Positions 51,409-61,049 of a stretch of DNA of 64,000 nt are shown here, piece after piece. The position numbers were made by a program, and so were the translations under genes. Source of the stretch: Clostridium sp. E02 (lineage in GTDB: Bacteria > Bacillota > Clostridia > Lachnospirales > Lachnospiraceae); NCBI RefSeq assembly GCF_003833015.1, contig NZ_RJLQ01000017.1, forward strand, positions 1-64,000. The letters are read 5' to 3'. Below the pieces are notes generated by a model. The model made no database searches, was not told the origin of the DNA, and saw nothing but the letters and a program-made list of their open reading frames with translations. Within the stretch, counting starts at the first letter, position 1, and each line of letters opens with the position of its first letter.

Positions 51409-52734
51409 ATGAGTAACAACGCAAAATTGACAACCCGAGACTATCTGCTCAGCATCCAGCACCTGTTTGCCATGTTCGGCGCAACGGTACTGGTCCCCTT
51501 ACTGACAGGTCTCAATCCATCCCTGGCATTATTATCTGCTGGTGTTGGCACATTAATATTCCACTGCTGTACTAAATTTAAGGTTCCTGTATTTCTTGGA
51601 TCATCCTTTGCTTTCCTGGCGGCGATTGCTTCTATTACCCGGCCGGAAGGTACCGTGATCCCTGAAAACGTATCTTTAGTACAGGGTGGAATTATTTTTG
51701 CCGGTCTGATCTATCTGCTTTTTGCTCTGATTGCTTTCTTCATCGGCGCAGACAAAATCAAAAAGATCTTTCCTCCCGTGGTTACGGGTCCTGTAATTGT
51801 AGTGATTGGTATCAATCTTGCAAGCACTGCCATCAATGATGCCACCGGAAATTTAAGCCTGGCAGATGGATTAACCAACGAGATTGCACTGAATTTAGCA
51901 ATTGCAATATTTACTTTATTTGTCGTAATTCTCTGCTCCATCTTTGCCCATGGTTTTTTCAAACTAGTTCCGATTTTAATTGGGATTGCCGCAGGATACC
52001 TACTGTGCATTATTTTAGGTACTGCTGGCTTATTTACGATGGATTATTCTGCCATCACATCCGCTGCATGGATTAATATTCCATTTGTAACAACAGACCT
52101 AAATGGCGTACCTTTTATGTCTGTTCCGACGTTCCGTTTGGGAGCTATTTTATCCATTGCCCCCATTGCCTGCGTTACTTTTATGGAACACATTGGGGAT
52201 GTCACCACCAACGGAACCGTAGTAGGAAAAGATTTTTTAAAAGATCCGGGTCTCCACCGTACTTTGATGGGCGATGGACTTGCAACCTTATTTGCAGGAT
52301 TTTTAGGAGCCCCAGCAAATACTACCTATTCTGAGAATACGGGAGTTCTTGCAACAACGAAGAATTATAATCCAAGATTGCTTCGACTAACTGCAGTTTT
52401 TGCTATCCTGCTTGGATTTTTGGGAAAAGTAGGGGCGGTTCTCCAAACCATTCCAGGCCCAGTAAAAGGGGGCGTGGAGATTATGCTTTTTGGTATGATT
52501 GCAGCAGTTGGAATCCGTTCTCTTGCCGAATCCAATCTGGATTTTACCCACAGCAGAAACTTAACGATCGTCGGTCTTATTCTGGTATTTGGACTGGGAT
52601 TTGCCCAACTTGGAGGATTGAATTTAACCATTGGCTCAATAACTTTAAACATTTCAGGGCTTTTCATCGCAGTTGTAATTGGGGTCTTTATGAACCTGAT
52701 CCTGCCTGAGACTTCTGATACCGTTAGAGAATAA
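51409..52734 (+). CDS. uraA: Uracil permease (NCS2 family)
   Basis: This 441-residue nucleobase:cation symporter has about 14 membrane segments. The N-terminal [23 protein letters not shown] is typical of UraA/PyrP, and [12 protein letters not shown] and [16 protein letters not shown] correspond to the substrate-binding halves. It is followed after 19 bases by upp, making a uracil salvage operon. The start has a GGGGTAGAAG site. Confidence 0.95.
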   Translation: MSNNAKLTTRDYLLSIQHLFAMFGATVLVPLLTGLNPSLALLSAGVGTLIFHCCTKFKVPVFLGSSFAFLAAIASITRPEGTVIPENVSLVQGGIIFAGLIYLLFALIAFFIGADKIKKIFPPVVTGPVIVVIGINLASTAINDATGNLSLADGLTNEIALNLAIAIFTLFVVILCSIFAHGFFKLVPILIGIAAGYLLCIILGTAGLFTMDYSAITSAAWINIPFVTTDLNGVPFMSVPTFRLGAILSIAPIACVTFMEHIGDVTTNGTVVGKDFLKDPGLHRTLMGDGLATLFAGFLGAPANTTYSENTGVLATTKNYNPRLLRLTAVFAILLGFLGKVGAVLQTIPGPVKGGVEIMLFGMIAAVGIRSLAESNLDFTHSRNLTIVGLILVFGLGFAQLGGLNLTIGSITLNISGLFIAVVIGVFMNLILPETSDTVRE

Positions 52735-52753
52735 AGAAAGGAATAATACAATT

Positions 52754-53395
52754 ATGGATTTTTCATCAAACAATATAACAGTTTTTACCCACCCACTAAT
52801 TCAGCACAAAATATCAATTTTAAGAGATCAGAACACAGGAACCAATGAGTTCCGCGCTTTGATTGAAGAAATCGCTATGTTAATGGGGTTTGAAGCGTTA
52901 AGAGATCTCCCATTACAAGATGTGGAGGTAAAAACCCCGATTGAAACTTGTATGACGCCTATGATTGCTGGGAAAAAAATGGCAATTGTACCAATTCTTA
53001 GAGCAGGTCTTGGAATGGTAAACGGGATTCTGGCACTTGTACCCTCTGCAAAAGTAGGTCATATCGGTTTATACAGAGATGAAAAAACACATGAACCACA
53101 TGAATACTATTGTAAGCTGCCAAACCCTATTGATCAGAGAACGATTGTCGTTACAGATCCTATGATAGCAACCGGCGGTTCTGCTGTTGCTGCTGTGGAT
53201 TTTATTAAGCAATACGGCGGCAAACACATCAAGCTCATGGCTATCATCGCAGCTCCAGAAGGCTTAAAGAAGCTACATGAAGCGCATCCAGACATTCAAA
53301 TCTATGTTGGACATCTAGATCGTGGATTAAATGAAAACGCTTATATCTGCCCAGGTCTAGGAGACGCCGGCGATCGTATCTTTGGTACGAAATAA
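52754..53395 (+). CDS. upp: Uracil phosphoribosyltransferase
   Basis: This 213-residue enzyme makes UMP from uracil and PRPP. The PRPP loop [12 protein letters not shown] and the uracil-binding C-terminus [17 protein letters not shown] are intact. It is second in the uraA-upp operon and is followed at once by a strong terminator. Confidence 0.97.
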   Translation: MDFSSNNITVFTHPLIQHKISILRDQNTGTNEFRALIEEIAMLMGFEALRDLPLQDVEVKTPIETCMTPMIAGKKMAIVPILRAGLGMVNGILALVPSAKVGHIGLYRDEKTHEPHEYYCKLPNPIDQRTIVVTDPMIATGGSAVAAVDFIKQYGGKHIKLMAIIAAPEGLKKLHEAHPDIQIYVGHLDRGLNENAYICPGLGDAGDRIFGTK

Positions 53396-53442
53396 AAAAA
53401 GCCCTGCATACGAAAGATTCACTTCCGTATGCAGGGCTTTTT
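53394..53442. terminator. Bidirectional terminator between upp and the NSS transporter
   Basis: A 12-bp stem GCCCTGCATACG (53401-53412) / CGTATGCAGGGC (53426-53437) is flanked by A before and T after, ending both convergent transcripts. Confidence 0.92.
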
Positions 53443-53443
53443 C

Positions 53444-54775
53444 CTACCCAATTCCTTTATAAAGAATACTAAGTATAAATACCATAGCTGCCAGAAATAC
53501 ATAAATATATTTTGCGAAAAACAGAAACAAAGATCCCAATGGTTTCTCTCTTCCTTTGCGCAACTCTTCCATAATTTTACCGTCTTTTAATACCCAGTAA
53601 ATCATAATGGAACACAGAACCGCACCAAAGGGAACCACGTAAACGGTAATCAAGTCCATCCAAACACCTAAATTCGGCTCATATTCAATAAAGCTTCCGA
53701 TGAGAAAGACCACCGCACCAACGATAAGTATAGCCTTTTTACGGGAAAGATGAAAATGAGTCTGAATGGCTTCAGAACAAACCTCAAACATATTAACCAG
53801 TGAAGTGACTCCTGCAAATAAAACAGAAAGGAAAAACAACATTGCCACAAGTCTTCCAGCCGGTATCTTTGCAAATACTTTAGGAAGCGTTATAAACATA
53901 AGAGGCGGCCCACTAGCTGGATCCATGTGAAAAGCAAAGACAGCGGGTATAATCGCAAACCCAGCTAGCAATGCGGCAAAGGTATCAAGAAGTGCCGTAG
54001 TCATAGCAACTTTTGGTATGTCCTCTTTCTCATCTAGATAACTCCCATAAATAACCATTCCTGAGCCCGTGATCGACAAGGAAAAAAACGCCTGTCCCAT
54101 TGCCATCACCCAAGTCTCAGGTTTTAATAAAAATCCCCATCTGGGAATGAGTAAATATTCATATCCTGCAAATGCGCCTTCTAAAAAAAACACACGAACC
54201 GCAATCATAATGAACAGAACAAAAAAAGCCGGCATCATAATTCGATTGACCTTTTCTATCCCTTTTAATACGCCTCCGGTCAACACGAGCATTGTAATCA
54301 GTACTACAATTAGATGCCAGACAATACTTCCAAATGGTCCCGTTGCCTGTGAAAAGTATTCTGCTGTGTCACTTTGAAACATAATTCCAGTTATGGAACC
54401 GCTTAGATATCTAAGAATCCAGCCGACAATAACCGCATATCCTATGGCTATACCAACGGAACCCAAAAGAGGGATAACTCCTAAATAAGAGCCTCCTTTT
54501 TTCCCACGGCTTTTCATTGCATAATCATAAGATCCGACTGGCCCTGTACCAGTCAGTCGCCCAAAGGCAAATTCACCTGAGAGCCCAACCATTCCAAATA
54601 AAAACACAAATCCAAAATACAGCACCAAAAAAGCAGCGCCACCGTATTGACCCAGCCGGTAAGGAAACATCCAGATGTTTCCCATTCCGACTGCTGACCC
54701 CACGGAAGCCAAAATAAAACCTAGTCTAGAACCAAACTTGCCATTACCTGCGTTGGTCTTTGTCTTATCGTTCAT
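53444..54775 (-). CDS. Sodium-dependent neurotransmitter symporter (NSS) family transporter
   Basis: This 443-residue LeuT-fold protein has about 11 to 12 membrane helices. The first helix SRLGFILASVGSAVGMGNIWMFPY contains the unwound Na+/substrate site motif AVGMGNIW. Bacterial members import amino acids such as Leu, Trp or Ala with sodium; the substrate cannot be named here. It is third in the topB - beta-helix - NSS run, 12 bases after the previous gene. Confidence 0.93.
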   Translation of the reverse strand: MNDKTKTNAGNGKFGSRLGFILASVGSAVGMGNIWMFPYRLGQYGGAAFLVLYFGFVFLFGMVGLSGEFAFGRLTGTGPVGSYDYAMKSRGKKGGSYLGVIPLLGSVGIAIGYAVIVGWILRYLSGSITGIMFQSDTAEYFSQATGPFGSIVWHLIVVLITMLVLTGGVLKGIEKVNRIMMPAFFVLFIMIAVRVFFLEGAFAGYEYLLIPRWGFLLKPETWVMAMGQAFFSLSITGSGMVIYGSYLDEKEDIPKVAMTTALLDTFAALLAGFAIIPAVFAFHMDPASGPPLMFITLPKVFAKIPAGRLVAMLFFLSVLFAGVTSLVNMFEVCSEAIQTHFHLSRKKAILIVGAVVFLIGSFIEYEPNLGVWMDLITVYVVPFGAVLCSIMIYWVLKDGKIMEELRKGREKPLGSLFLFFAKYIYVFLAAMVFILSILYKGIG

Positions 54776-54787
54776 GTTTTAATATCC

Positions 54788-55471
54788 TTAAGCTTCAGTA
54801 ATATTCTTTTCAATTACTTCGCCCTGATTCTTATAGATCGAATTGGCATCTACACAGGTTCTAACGCATGAAAGGGGATAAATATTCGATTTTGGTCCAA
54901 TTACAGTACCTGGATTTAATACAGCTCCACATCCAATTTCTGCATAGTCTCCAATAATTGCTCCAAATTTTTTCAACTCTGTATCAATATTACCATCTTC
55001 TGCATGTACGGAAACTGTGGATTTGTCTGTCTTTACGTTGGATGCAATGGATGATGCCCCCATATGAGACTTATATCCCAAAATAGAATCTCCTACATAA
55101 TTAAAATGGGGAACCTGAACCCCATCAAAAAGAATGGAATTCTTAATCTCAGAAGAGTTCCCAATAACAGCACCTTCTCCAATAATTACATTACCTCTTA
55201 AAAAAGCACAATGGCGGATCTGCGCACCCTTGCCAATAATTACATTCTCTCCAAGACAAGCTGTGGGCGGAAGGTTAATGGACTTATGAATCCACACTGC
55301 TTTCCCAACATGTACATATTCACCTTTTGGCAAACGTTCTCCAAGGGATACGATAAATTCACTGATTTTAGGCAAAATCTCCCATGGGTATGTGGTCTGT
55401 TCAAATAATAATTTAGCAATCGTATGGTTTGTGTCAAATAAGTCCTGGTTTTTCATATCTTCTTTTTTCAT
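54788..55471 (-). CDS. Left-handed beta-helix protein, GlmU C-terminal-like
   Basis: This 227-residue protein consists mainly of hexapeptide repeats, for example the consecutive GENVIIGKGAQIRHCAFLRG turns, from about residue 65 to 210, the left-handed beta-helix fold. It resembles the C-terminal part of GlmU/UDP-N-acetylglucosamine pyrophosphorylase-like proteins but lacks the nucleotidyltransferase domain. It may be an acyltransferase or a sugar-nucleotide binding protein; the substrate is unknown. The start at 55471 (MKKEDMK) has AGGAG seven bases upstream. It lies between topB and the NSS gene. Confidence 0.75.
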   Translation of the reverse strand: MKKEDMKNQDLFDTNHTIAKLLFEQTTYPWEILPKISEFIVSLGERLPKGEYVHVGKAVWIHKSINLPPTACLGENVIIGKGAQIRHCAFLRGNVIIGEGAVIGNSSEIKNSILFDGVQVPHFNYVGDSILGYKSHMGASSIASNVKTDKSTVSVHAEDGNIDTELKKFGAIIGDYAEIGCGAVLNPGTVIGPKSNIYPLSCVRTCVDANSIYKNQGEVIEKNITEA

Positions 55472-55481
55472 GTTAAATCTC

Positions 55482-57533
55482 CTATTTTTGTTTTTTATAA
55501 TTAGCTGCCACAGCGTCAAAAGCACTACGAAGGTCATAGTGATTATTAAGCCTCAACACCCAAGCGGTGCGTCCGGCAACAAAATTCTCTAATTTTTGCA
55601 TATACTCTTCTGAGGTTATAGATCCTTCCGCTACATAGGTTAATCCTTTTTCCCAACTTGCTGTCAGTTCAGGGTTTAAAAGCTGCTTAATGGAAGTATT
55701 CACAACGTCATATATCATCTCTCCCAATATCGCAGGCATAATCACCTGTGTCTTTGTATTAAGGGATAAATACTTAATATGAAACAGTTTTTTTAATATT
55801 TCAGCCCTGGTTGCACTGGTACCAATTCCGCTTCCTTTTATCTGAGCACGTAGTTCTTCATCCTCAATCAGCTGTCCAGCATTCTCCATGGCAAGAATCA
55901 TGGAACCGGAAGTATAACGTTTGGGAGGAGACGTTTCCCCTTCCTTGATAATTAGTTTCTTCAAAGGGATCTGCATCCCTTTTTTTAATGAACTGAGCAT
56001 AGCAAGAAATGCCGGCTGGTCGGTCTGATTCTGAGATGTCTCAGAATGATTCTCATCGGATTCATCTCTTTGCCCGGATTCTCCACTGCTATTATCTGAT
56101 TTTTTTCTTCCACCGTTAACATCTGCCACCTTTAGATACCCAGCATCTTTCATTACCCGATAGTTCGCATAGAAGTGTTCTTTCTCAGCTTCCAGTTCCA
56201 ACGCATATTTTTGATAAATAGCCGGAGGGAAAAAGATACTTAAGAATCTCCTTACAATCACTTCATAGATCTTGGCACCAATCGGAGACAAAGTACGAAC
56301 AGAAGATAACCCCTGACCGGTTGGGATAATGGCATAATGGTCCGTAATCTGCTTATCATTGACATATCTGGTTTTCTGGATATTCTTATATGACCCCATC
56401 TCCAACGCTTCATTGACAGCTGATTTTAACGGTTCAAATCCCTTTAACCCGTTTAAATTTTTATGAATTTCTTTGGAAACGGCAGTAGACAAAACTCTGG
56501 CATCCGTTCTTGGATAGGTAACCATCTTCTTTTCATAAAGCCCCTGAACCACCTTTAAGGTCTCATCAGGACTAATCTTAAACATCTTAGAGCAGTCATT
56601 TTGAAGTTCAGCTAGATTATAAAGCAATGGTGGATTCTTGGTCTCTTTCTTCTTTTCCATCGATACAATAGTTGCTTCCATCGGTTCCATCTTAGAAAGA
56701 TTCTCAATCAATTCCTGAGCATATTTTTTTTCTTTAAATCCGTTTTCTTTATATAGAAACGGAGATTGAAAATATCTAGAACTAGGCGCGCTCTTCCATT
56801 CTGCATCAAAATCCAGTTCTTCTCTGGCAAACGTTCCAACTACCCGGTAAAATGGTGTCTTAACAAAGTCCCTTATCTCTCGTTCTCTGCGAACCACCAT
56901 CCCCATAACACAAGTCATAACACGTCCAACTGATATGACTGTGTTTTTCCCTGTTCTTAAATAATTAGAAATATTTTGTCCATACCTTAGTGTGAGCAAT
57001 CGGGAAAAATTAATTCCCATTAAATAGTCTTCTTTTGCTCTTAGGTATGCAGAAGCGGAAAGATTATCATATTCGGATTCATCTTTTGCCTCCCGGATCC
57101 CTCTTAGTATTTCTTCCTCTGTCTGAGAATCAATCCAAACTCTTTTTTGTTCTTTCCCTTTTACATCTGCCATCTGGGCAACCAGACGGTATATATATTC
57201 TCCCTCCCGCCCAGAGTCAGTGCAGACATAAATGATATTCACGTCAGAGCGATTTAGCAGACTTTTTACAATCTCAAATTGTTTTGCCGCATTGGGAATT
57301 ACTTCATACATAAATTCCTTTGGAAGAAACGGCAAAGTGGAGAGGCTCCATCGTTTGAATTTTGGATCATAACGTTCCGGATAACTCATAGTAACCAGAT
57401 GTCCTACACACCAAGTTATAATAACCTGTTCTGATTCTATGTATCCATTGCTGCGTTTTGTCCCAAGTTTCAACGCATTCGCAAATTCCTGAGCCACACT
57501 TGGTTTTTCTGTAATGTATAACGATTTAGACAT
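55482..57533 (-). CDS. topB: DNA topoisomerase III
   Basis: This 683-residue type IA topoisomerase relaxes or decatenates DNA by single-strand passage. The TOPRIM domain starts SLYITEKPSVAQ and has CTDSGREGE (104-112), a form common in Firmicute TopB. The catalytic tyrosine is Tyr340 in TYPRTD. A charged, Ser/Glu-rich insertion lies near 475-505. There are no C-terminal zinc fingers. Two tandem promoters precede the gene. Confidence 0.93.
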   Translation of the reverse strand: MSKSLYITEKPSVAQEFANALKLGTKRSNGYIESEQVIITWCVGHLVTMSYPERYDPKFKRWSLSTLPFLPKEFMYEVIPNAAKQFEIVKSLLNRSDVNIIYVCTDSGREGEYIYRLVAQMADVKGKEQKRVWIDSQTEEEILRGIREAKDESEYDNLSASAYLRAKEDYLMGINFSRLLTLRYGQNISNYLRTGKNTVISVGRVMTCVMGMVVRREREIRDFVKTPFYRVVGTFAREELDFDAEWKSAPSSRYFQSPFLYKENGFKEKKYAQELIENLSKMEPMEATIVSMEKKKETKNPPLLYNLAELQNDCSKMFKISPDETLKVVQGLYEKKMVTYPRTDARVLSTAVSKEIHKNLNGLKGFEPLKSAVNEALEMGSYKNIQKTRYVNDKQITDHYAIIPTGQGLSSVRTLSPIGAKIYEVIVRRFLSIFFPPAIYQKYALELEAEKEHFYANYRVMKDAGYLKVADVNGGRKKSDNSSGESGQRDESDENHSETSQNQTDQPAFLAMLSSLKKGMQIPLKKLIIKEGETSPPKRYTSGSMILAMENAGQLIEDEELRAQIKGSGIGTSATRAEILKKLFHIKYLSLNTKTQVIMPAILGEMIYDVVNTSIKQLLNPELTASWEKGLTYVAEGSITSEEYMQKLENFVAGRTAWVLRLNNHYDLRSAFDAVAANYKKQK

Positions 57534-57568
57534 ATAACTCCCTACTGCTTTGTGATAGTAACCGATTT

Positions 57569-57597
57569 ATTATACCATTAATGCCTTTGAATAGCAA
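57569..57597 (-). promoter_or_regulatory. Proximal topB promoter
   Basis: On the minus strand TTGCTA (57592-57597), 17 bases ending in TGG, TATAAT (57569-57574). It is close to consensus with an extended -10. Confidence 0.8.
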
Positions 57598-57635
57598 TTA
57601 TTTATAATGACTCGCCAAAAGACACCAATTAATTC

Positions 57636-57664
57636 ATTATATCATTGATAATTTTGAATATCAA
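57636..57664 (-). promoter_or_regulatory. Distal topB promoter
   Basis: On the minus strand TTGATA (57659-57664), 17 bases, TATAAT (57636-57641). Its 29 bases match the proximal promoter at 23 positions, including TATTCAAA after the -35. Confidence 0.75.
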
Positions 57665-57715
57665 TGTTACAAGGAAAAACAATTTACTTACAAAATCATT
57701 ACAACGTGGAAAGAT

Positions 57716-58618
57716 TTAATTTGAAGGATCTGTTTTTGACCTATTCTTTCTTTTATACTCCGTTAATAATACCGATAAAAACATCAAGATACAGCCAGCA
57801 GCAATTTTTAATGTTACCACTTCTCCCAGAATCAAAACAGAAAATATAAGGCCAAACACTGCCTCAAACGACAGGATAATGGAAGAAGTATTGGGGCTTA
57901 GATTTTTTTGTCCCACATTCTGTAATAGATAAGAGATCATTGTGCTAAAAATCCCTAGATATAAAAGACCAATTAAAGTAGATCCTGTGATCACAGTAAC
58001 ATCTAATTTCCCTTCTAGTACCGGTGCCACTATCCAGCTAAGAATTGAAGCTACCGCCATCTGTATGACTGTTAATTTAACCGGATCATGATCCACGGTA
58101 TACCGATCAATAAATACAATGTGACATGCAAAAAAAGCACCACAAATCAAGGTCAGAAAATCTCCTATGTTCACAGATAAATCCCTCTCAAGGGAAAGCA
58201 GCGCAAGTCCGGCAACTGCAATAACAGCTGCTTTTATTTGACTGTTACTTGGTTTCTTCTTATTTAATATCCAATGGAGATAGGGAACAAGAATTACATA
58301 CAGTGTGGTTATAAACGCATTTTTACTTGCAGTTGTATAGGCAAGTCCATATGTTTGAAAAAAATAACTAATAAATAGAAAGAACCCTAAAATACTACCG
58401 CAAATCAAGTCAGATTTTCCTATTGTTTTCACATGTTTTGAAAAAGCCAGAATTAATCCAGCCGTTGCTATGGTAAAACGCAATGCCAATAAATAAGTCG
58501 GAGGTATAATAGCAACTGAATTTTTCATTACAGCAAAGGCACTGCCCCATATTGCGGCAGTCGTAATCAGGGCAATTACAGATAAAATCTTAATCCTGCT
58601 TTCATTCTCTGTTTTCAT
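57716..58618 (-). CDS. EamA/DMT family transporter
   Basis: This protein of about 300 residues has ten predicted membrane helices in two EamA repeats (DMT superfamily), starting with TTAAIWGSAFAVMKNSV and with the second repeat around GDFLTLICGAFFACHIVFI. Members export amino acids or other metabolites; the substrate is unknown. The start is uncertain: ATG 58618 has AAAGGA 15 bases upstream, and ATG 58642 lies on the terminator side without a site. It follows galM, separated by a hairpin. Confidence 0.85.
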   Translation of the reverse strand: MKTENESRIKILSVIALITTAAIWGSAFAVMKNSVAIIPPTYLLALRFTIATAGLILAFSKHVKTIGKSDLICGSILGFFLFISYFFQTYGLAYTTASKNAFITTLYVILVPYLHWILNKKKPSNSQIKAAVIAVAGLALLSLERDLSVNIGDFLTLICGAFFACHIVFIDRYTVDHDPVKLTVIQMAVASILSWIVAPVLEGKLDVTVITGSTLIGLLYLGIFSTMISYLLQNVGQKNLSPNTSSIILSFEAVFGLIFSVLILGEVVTLKIAAGCILMFLSVLLTEYKRKNRSKTDPSN

Positions 58619-58648
58619 ACGTATTTTTATAAGTCCTTTCATAAAAGT

Positions 58649-58672
58649 ACAGGGGCGCATCTGCGTCCCTGT
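58649..58672 (-). terminator. Hairpin after galM
   Basis: ACAGGG and CGCA pair with TGCG and CCCTGT, with one mismatch, followed on the minus strand by ACTTTTATG. It is a probable weak terminator between galM and the EamA gene. Confidence 0.55.
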
Positions 58673-58702
58673 ATCCATTCCGCTATTTTTTATTACTCGT
58701 AT

Positions 58703-59758
58703 TTAAAGTGAAAATTTATAAATTGTTGTTGTTTGGTATTCGTCTCCAGCCTTTAATAACGGAGAGGGGAACTTTGGTTCATTCACTGCGTTGGGATAAT
58801 ATTGGGTTTCAAAACAATAGCAAGTACGTCTATCATATATGGCCCCCTCTTTACCAACCATACCCTTTGGAAGGAAATTGGCTGTATAGAACTGCATTCC
58901 TGGTAAATCCGTATAAACTTCCATACGGATTCCAGTCTCATCCGATTCTGCTGCCGCACACAAGGAAACATCTCCAGACTGATTGTTTAATACCCAGTTA
59001 TGATCATAACCTTTTCCATAAATCAATGCTTCGTATTCTTTGTCTATATCCTGATCTATGGGTTTCATCACAGTAAAATCCATAGGAGTTCCCTTCACTG
59101 GAGTATACTCGCCAGTTGGAATGGAATGCTCATCCGCTCTGGTATAATTGTCTGCATCCAGCCAGACTCGTTGATTCATGGCACATCCAGAACCTTGTCC
59201 AGACAGATTAAAATAGCTATGATTCGTGAAATTGGCTACTGTATCCTGATCACACACCATGTGATAGGAAATATTAATACTATTATCAGGGGTCAGAGTA
59301 TAGGTAATGGTGATGTTTGCATTTCCGGGAAATCCCTGATCTCCATCTGGTGAGAAGAGTGAAAAGATCACACTGGTTCCCAGTTCTTCCTCCTCCGCTT
59401 GGCTGTCCCATAAGCGATCATGATAGAGATCCGTTCCGCTATGTAAATTGTTGTTCCCATCATTGGCCGCGAGTTTATACTCTTTTCCAGCCAAATTAAA
59501 TCTTGCATCCGCAATCCGGTTAGCATTTCTTCCGATGGGCGCGCCAAAATGTGGTGGATTTAAAAGATAGTCAGAAACAGAGTCATACCCTAATACAACA
59601 TCCACTTCCTTTTCACTCTTGTCTGGCACTTTCATCGTTACCCAAACTGCACCTAAATTTGAGAACGTAGCAGATACTCCATTTTCGTTTACCAGTGTAT
59701 ACAGATACACCTCTCTGCCATCGGGCATATTCCCCCATAGTTCTTTTTTGTAAGCCAT
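58703..59758 (-). CDS. galM: Aldose 1-epimerase (galactose mutarotase)
   Basis: This 351-residue enzyme interconverts alpha and beta anomers of aldoses. GRNANRIADARF, NNLHSG (catalytic His), NHSYFNLSG (second His) and the late ETQYYPNAVN with the catalytic Glu are all present. There is no signal peptide. It lies alone between asd and the EamA gene; no gal operon genes are adjacent. Confidence 0.95.
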   Translation of the reverse strand: MAYKKELWGNMPDGREVYLYTLVNENGVSATFSNLGAVWVTMKVPDKSEKEVDVVLGYDSVSDYLLNPPHFGAPIGRNANRIADARFNLAGKEYKLAANDGNNNLHSGTDLYHDRLWDSQAEEEELGTSVIFSLFSPDGDQGFPGNANITITYTLTPDNSINISYHMVCDQDTVANFTNHSYFNLSGQGSGCAMNQRVWLDADNYTRADEHSIPTGEYTPVKGTPMDFTVMKPIDQDIDKEYEALIYGKGYDHNWVLNNQSGDVSLCAAAESDETGIRMEVYTDLPGMQFYTANFLPKGMVGKEGAIYDRRTCYCFETQYYPNAVNEPKFPSPLLKAGDEYQTTTIYKFSL

Positions 59759-59801
59759 GTTATTTCCTCCAATATCCCTATTTTATAAAAATCCATAGTT
59801 C

Positions 59802-60890
59802 TTAATCCCTGGATTTAATATACCCCTGAGCGGTCAAAAGTTCAGCACAAAGCACAGCGCCACCGGCTGCCCCGCGAACTGTATTATGCGAGAGTCCTAC
59901 GAATTTATAATCATAAACGGTATCTTCTCTTAATCGGCCAACGGAAACACCCATACCATGCTCAAAATCCACATCCAAAGCCACCTGAGGACGGTTATCT
60001 TCTTCTAAGTACTGTATAAACTGTTCTGGAGCACTTGGCAGTTTAAGTTCCTGCGGTAACCCTTTAAAGTGAACCAAACGCTCAATTAGTTGTTCTTTGG
60101 TTGGCTTTTTCCGAAACTTCACAAAAACGGCTGCTGTATGACCATTTAATACTGGTACCCGGATGCACTGACAGGTGATTAACGGTTCGCTGGCTTTTAT
60201 GATCTCCCCATTCTCTATCGTCCCCAACAGGCGAAGAGGCTCTTGTTCACTCTTTTCTTCTTCTCCTCCAATATATGGGATGATATTACCGTCCATCTCA
60301 GGCCAATCCTGAAAGGTTTTCCCTGCTCCGGAAATTGCCTGATACGTGGTAACAACGACTTCATATGGTTCAAATTCCTTCCACGCAAATAGAACTGGAG
60401 CATAGCTTTGAATGGAACAGTTTGGTTTGACTGCAATAAACCCACTCTGAGTTCCCAAACGTGTTCTCTGATCTTTAATGATCTGAAAATGCTCAGGATT
60501 AATCTCAGGAACCACCATAGGTACATCCTTTGTCCAGCGGTGGGCACTATTATTTGAGACAACGGGTATCTCCGCCTTGGCATAAGCTTCTTCGATTTCA
60601 CGTATTTCATCTTTCGTCATATCTACGGCACTGAATACAAAATCAACACTGGAAGCTACTTTTTCCACCTCATTGACATTCATAACGATCAGATCTTTTA
60701 CTGCTTCGGGCATGGGAGTCGTCATCTTCCAGCGATTTCCCACTGCTTCTTTGTATGTTTTTCCTGCAGAACGGGGGCTGGCTGCCACTGTTACAACTTT
60801 ATACCAAGGATGCATCTCTAACAGGGAAATAAATCTCTGCCCCACCATACCGGTTGCTCCTAATACGCCAACTCGTAACTTTTTTTCCAT
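59802..60890 (-). CDS. asd: Aspartate-semialdehyde dehydrogenase, archaeal/fungal type
   Basis: This 362-residue enzyme reduces aspartyl-phosphate to aspartate semialdehyde for lysine, threonine and methionine synthesis. NADP-binding GATGMVGQRF (11-20), the catalytic Cys158 in KPNCSIQSY and the HTAAVFVKFRK element match the archaeal/fungal branch rather than the E. coli branch, a type also found in clostridia. GAGGAG precedes the ATG. No clear promoter was seen in the gap toward the topoisomerase gene. Confidence 0.94.
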   Translation of the reverse strand: MEKKLRVGVLGATGMVGQRFISLLEMHPWYKVVTVAASPRSAGKTYKEAVGNRWKMTTPMPEAVKDLIVMNVNEVEKVASSVDFVFSAVDMTKDEIREIEEAYAKAEIPVVSNNSAHRWTKDVPMVVPEINPEHFQIIKDQRTRLGTQSGFIAVKPNCSIQSYAPVLFAWKEFEPYEVVVTTYQAISGAGKTFQDWPEMDGNIIPYIGGEEEKSEQEPLRLLGTIENGEIIKASEPLITCQCIRVPVLNGHTAAVFVKFRKKPTKEQLIERLVHFKGLPQELKLPSAPEQFIQYLEEDNRPQVALDVDFEHGMGVSVGRLREDTVYDYKFVGLSHNTVRGAAGGAVLCAELLTAQGYIKSRD

Positions 60891-61049
60891 CGCTATCTCC
60901 TCATTTCTATTATTTTATAATACTATCCTATGTGGAATTCTTAATTATCCTATAACAAAGTCAAAGAAAAATCAATATTTATTCGCGTGAAAAATACATT
61001 TGTCCGTGTGTTGCGTACTTTTTTTGAGAATGTATGTCGCAGCAAAGAT

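Noticed and set aside
57664-57849. Plus-strand open frame of 61 codons upstream of topB
   Set aside because: It starts inside the topB promoter region and overlaps the EamA gene antisense; it has no ribosome binding site.
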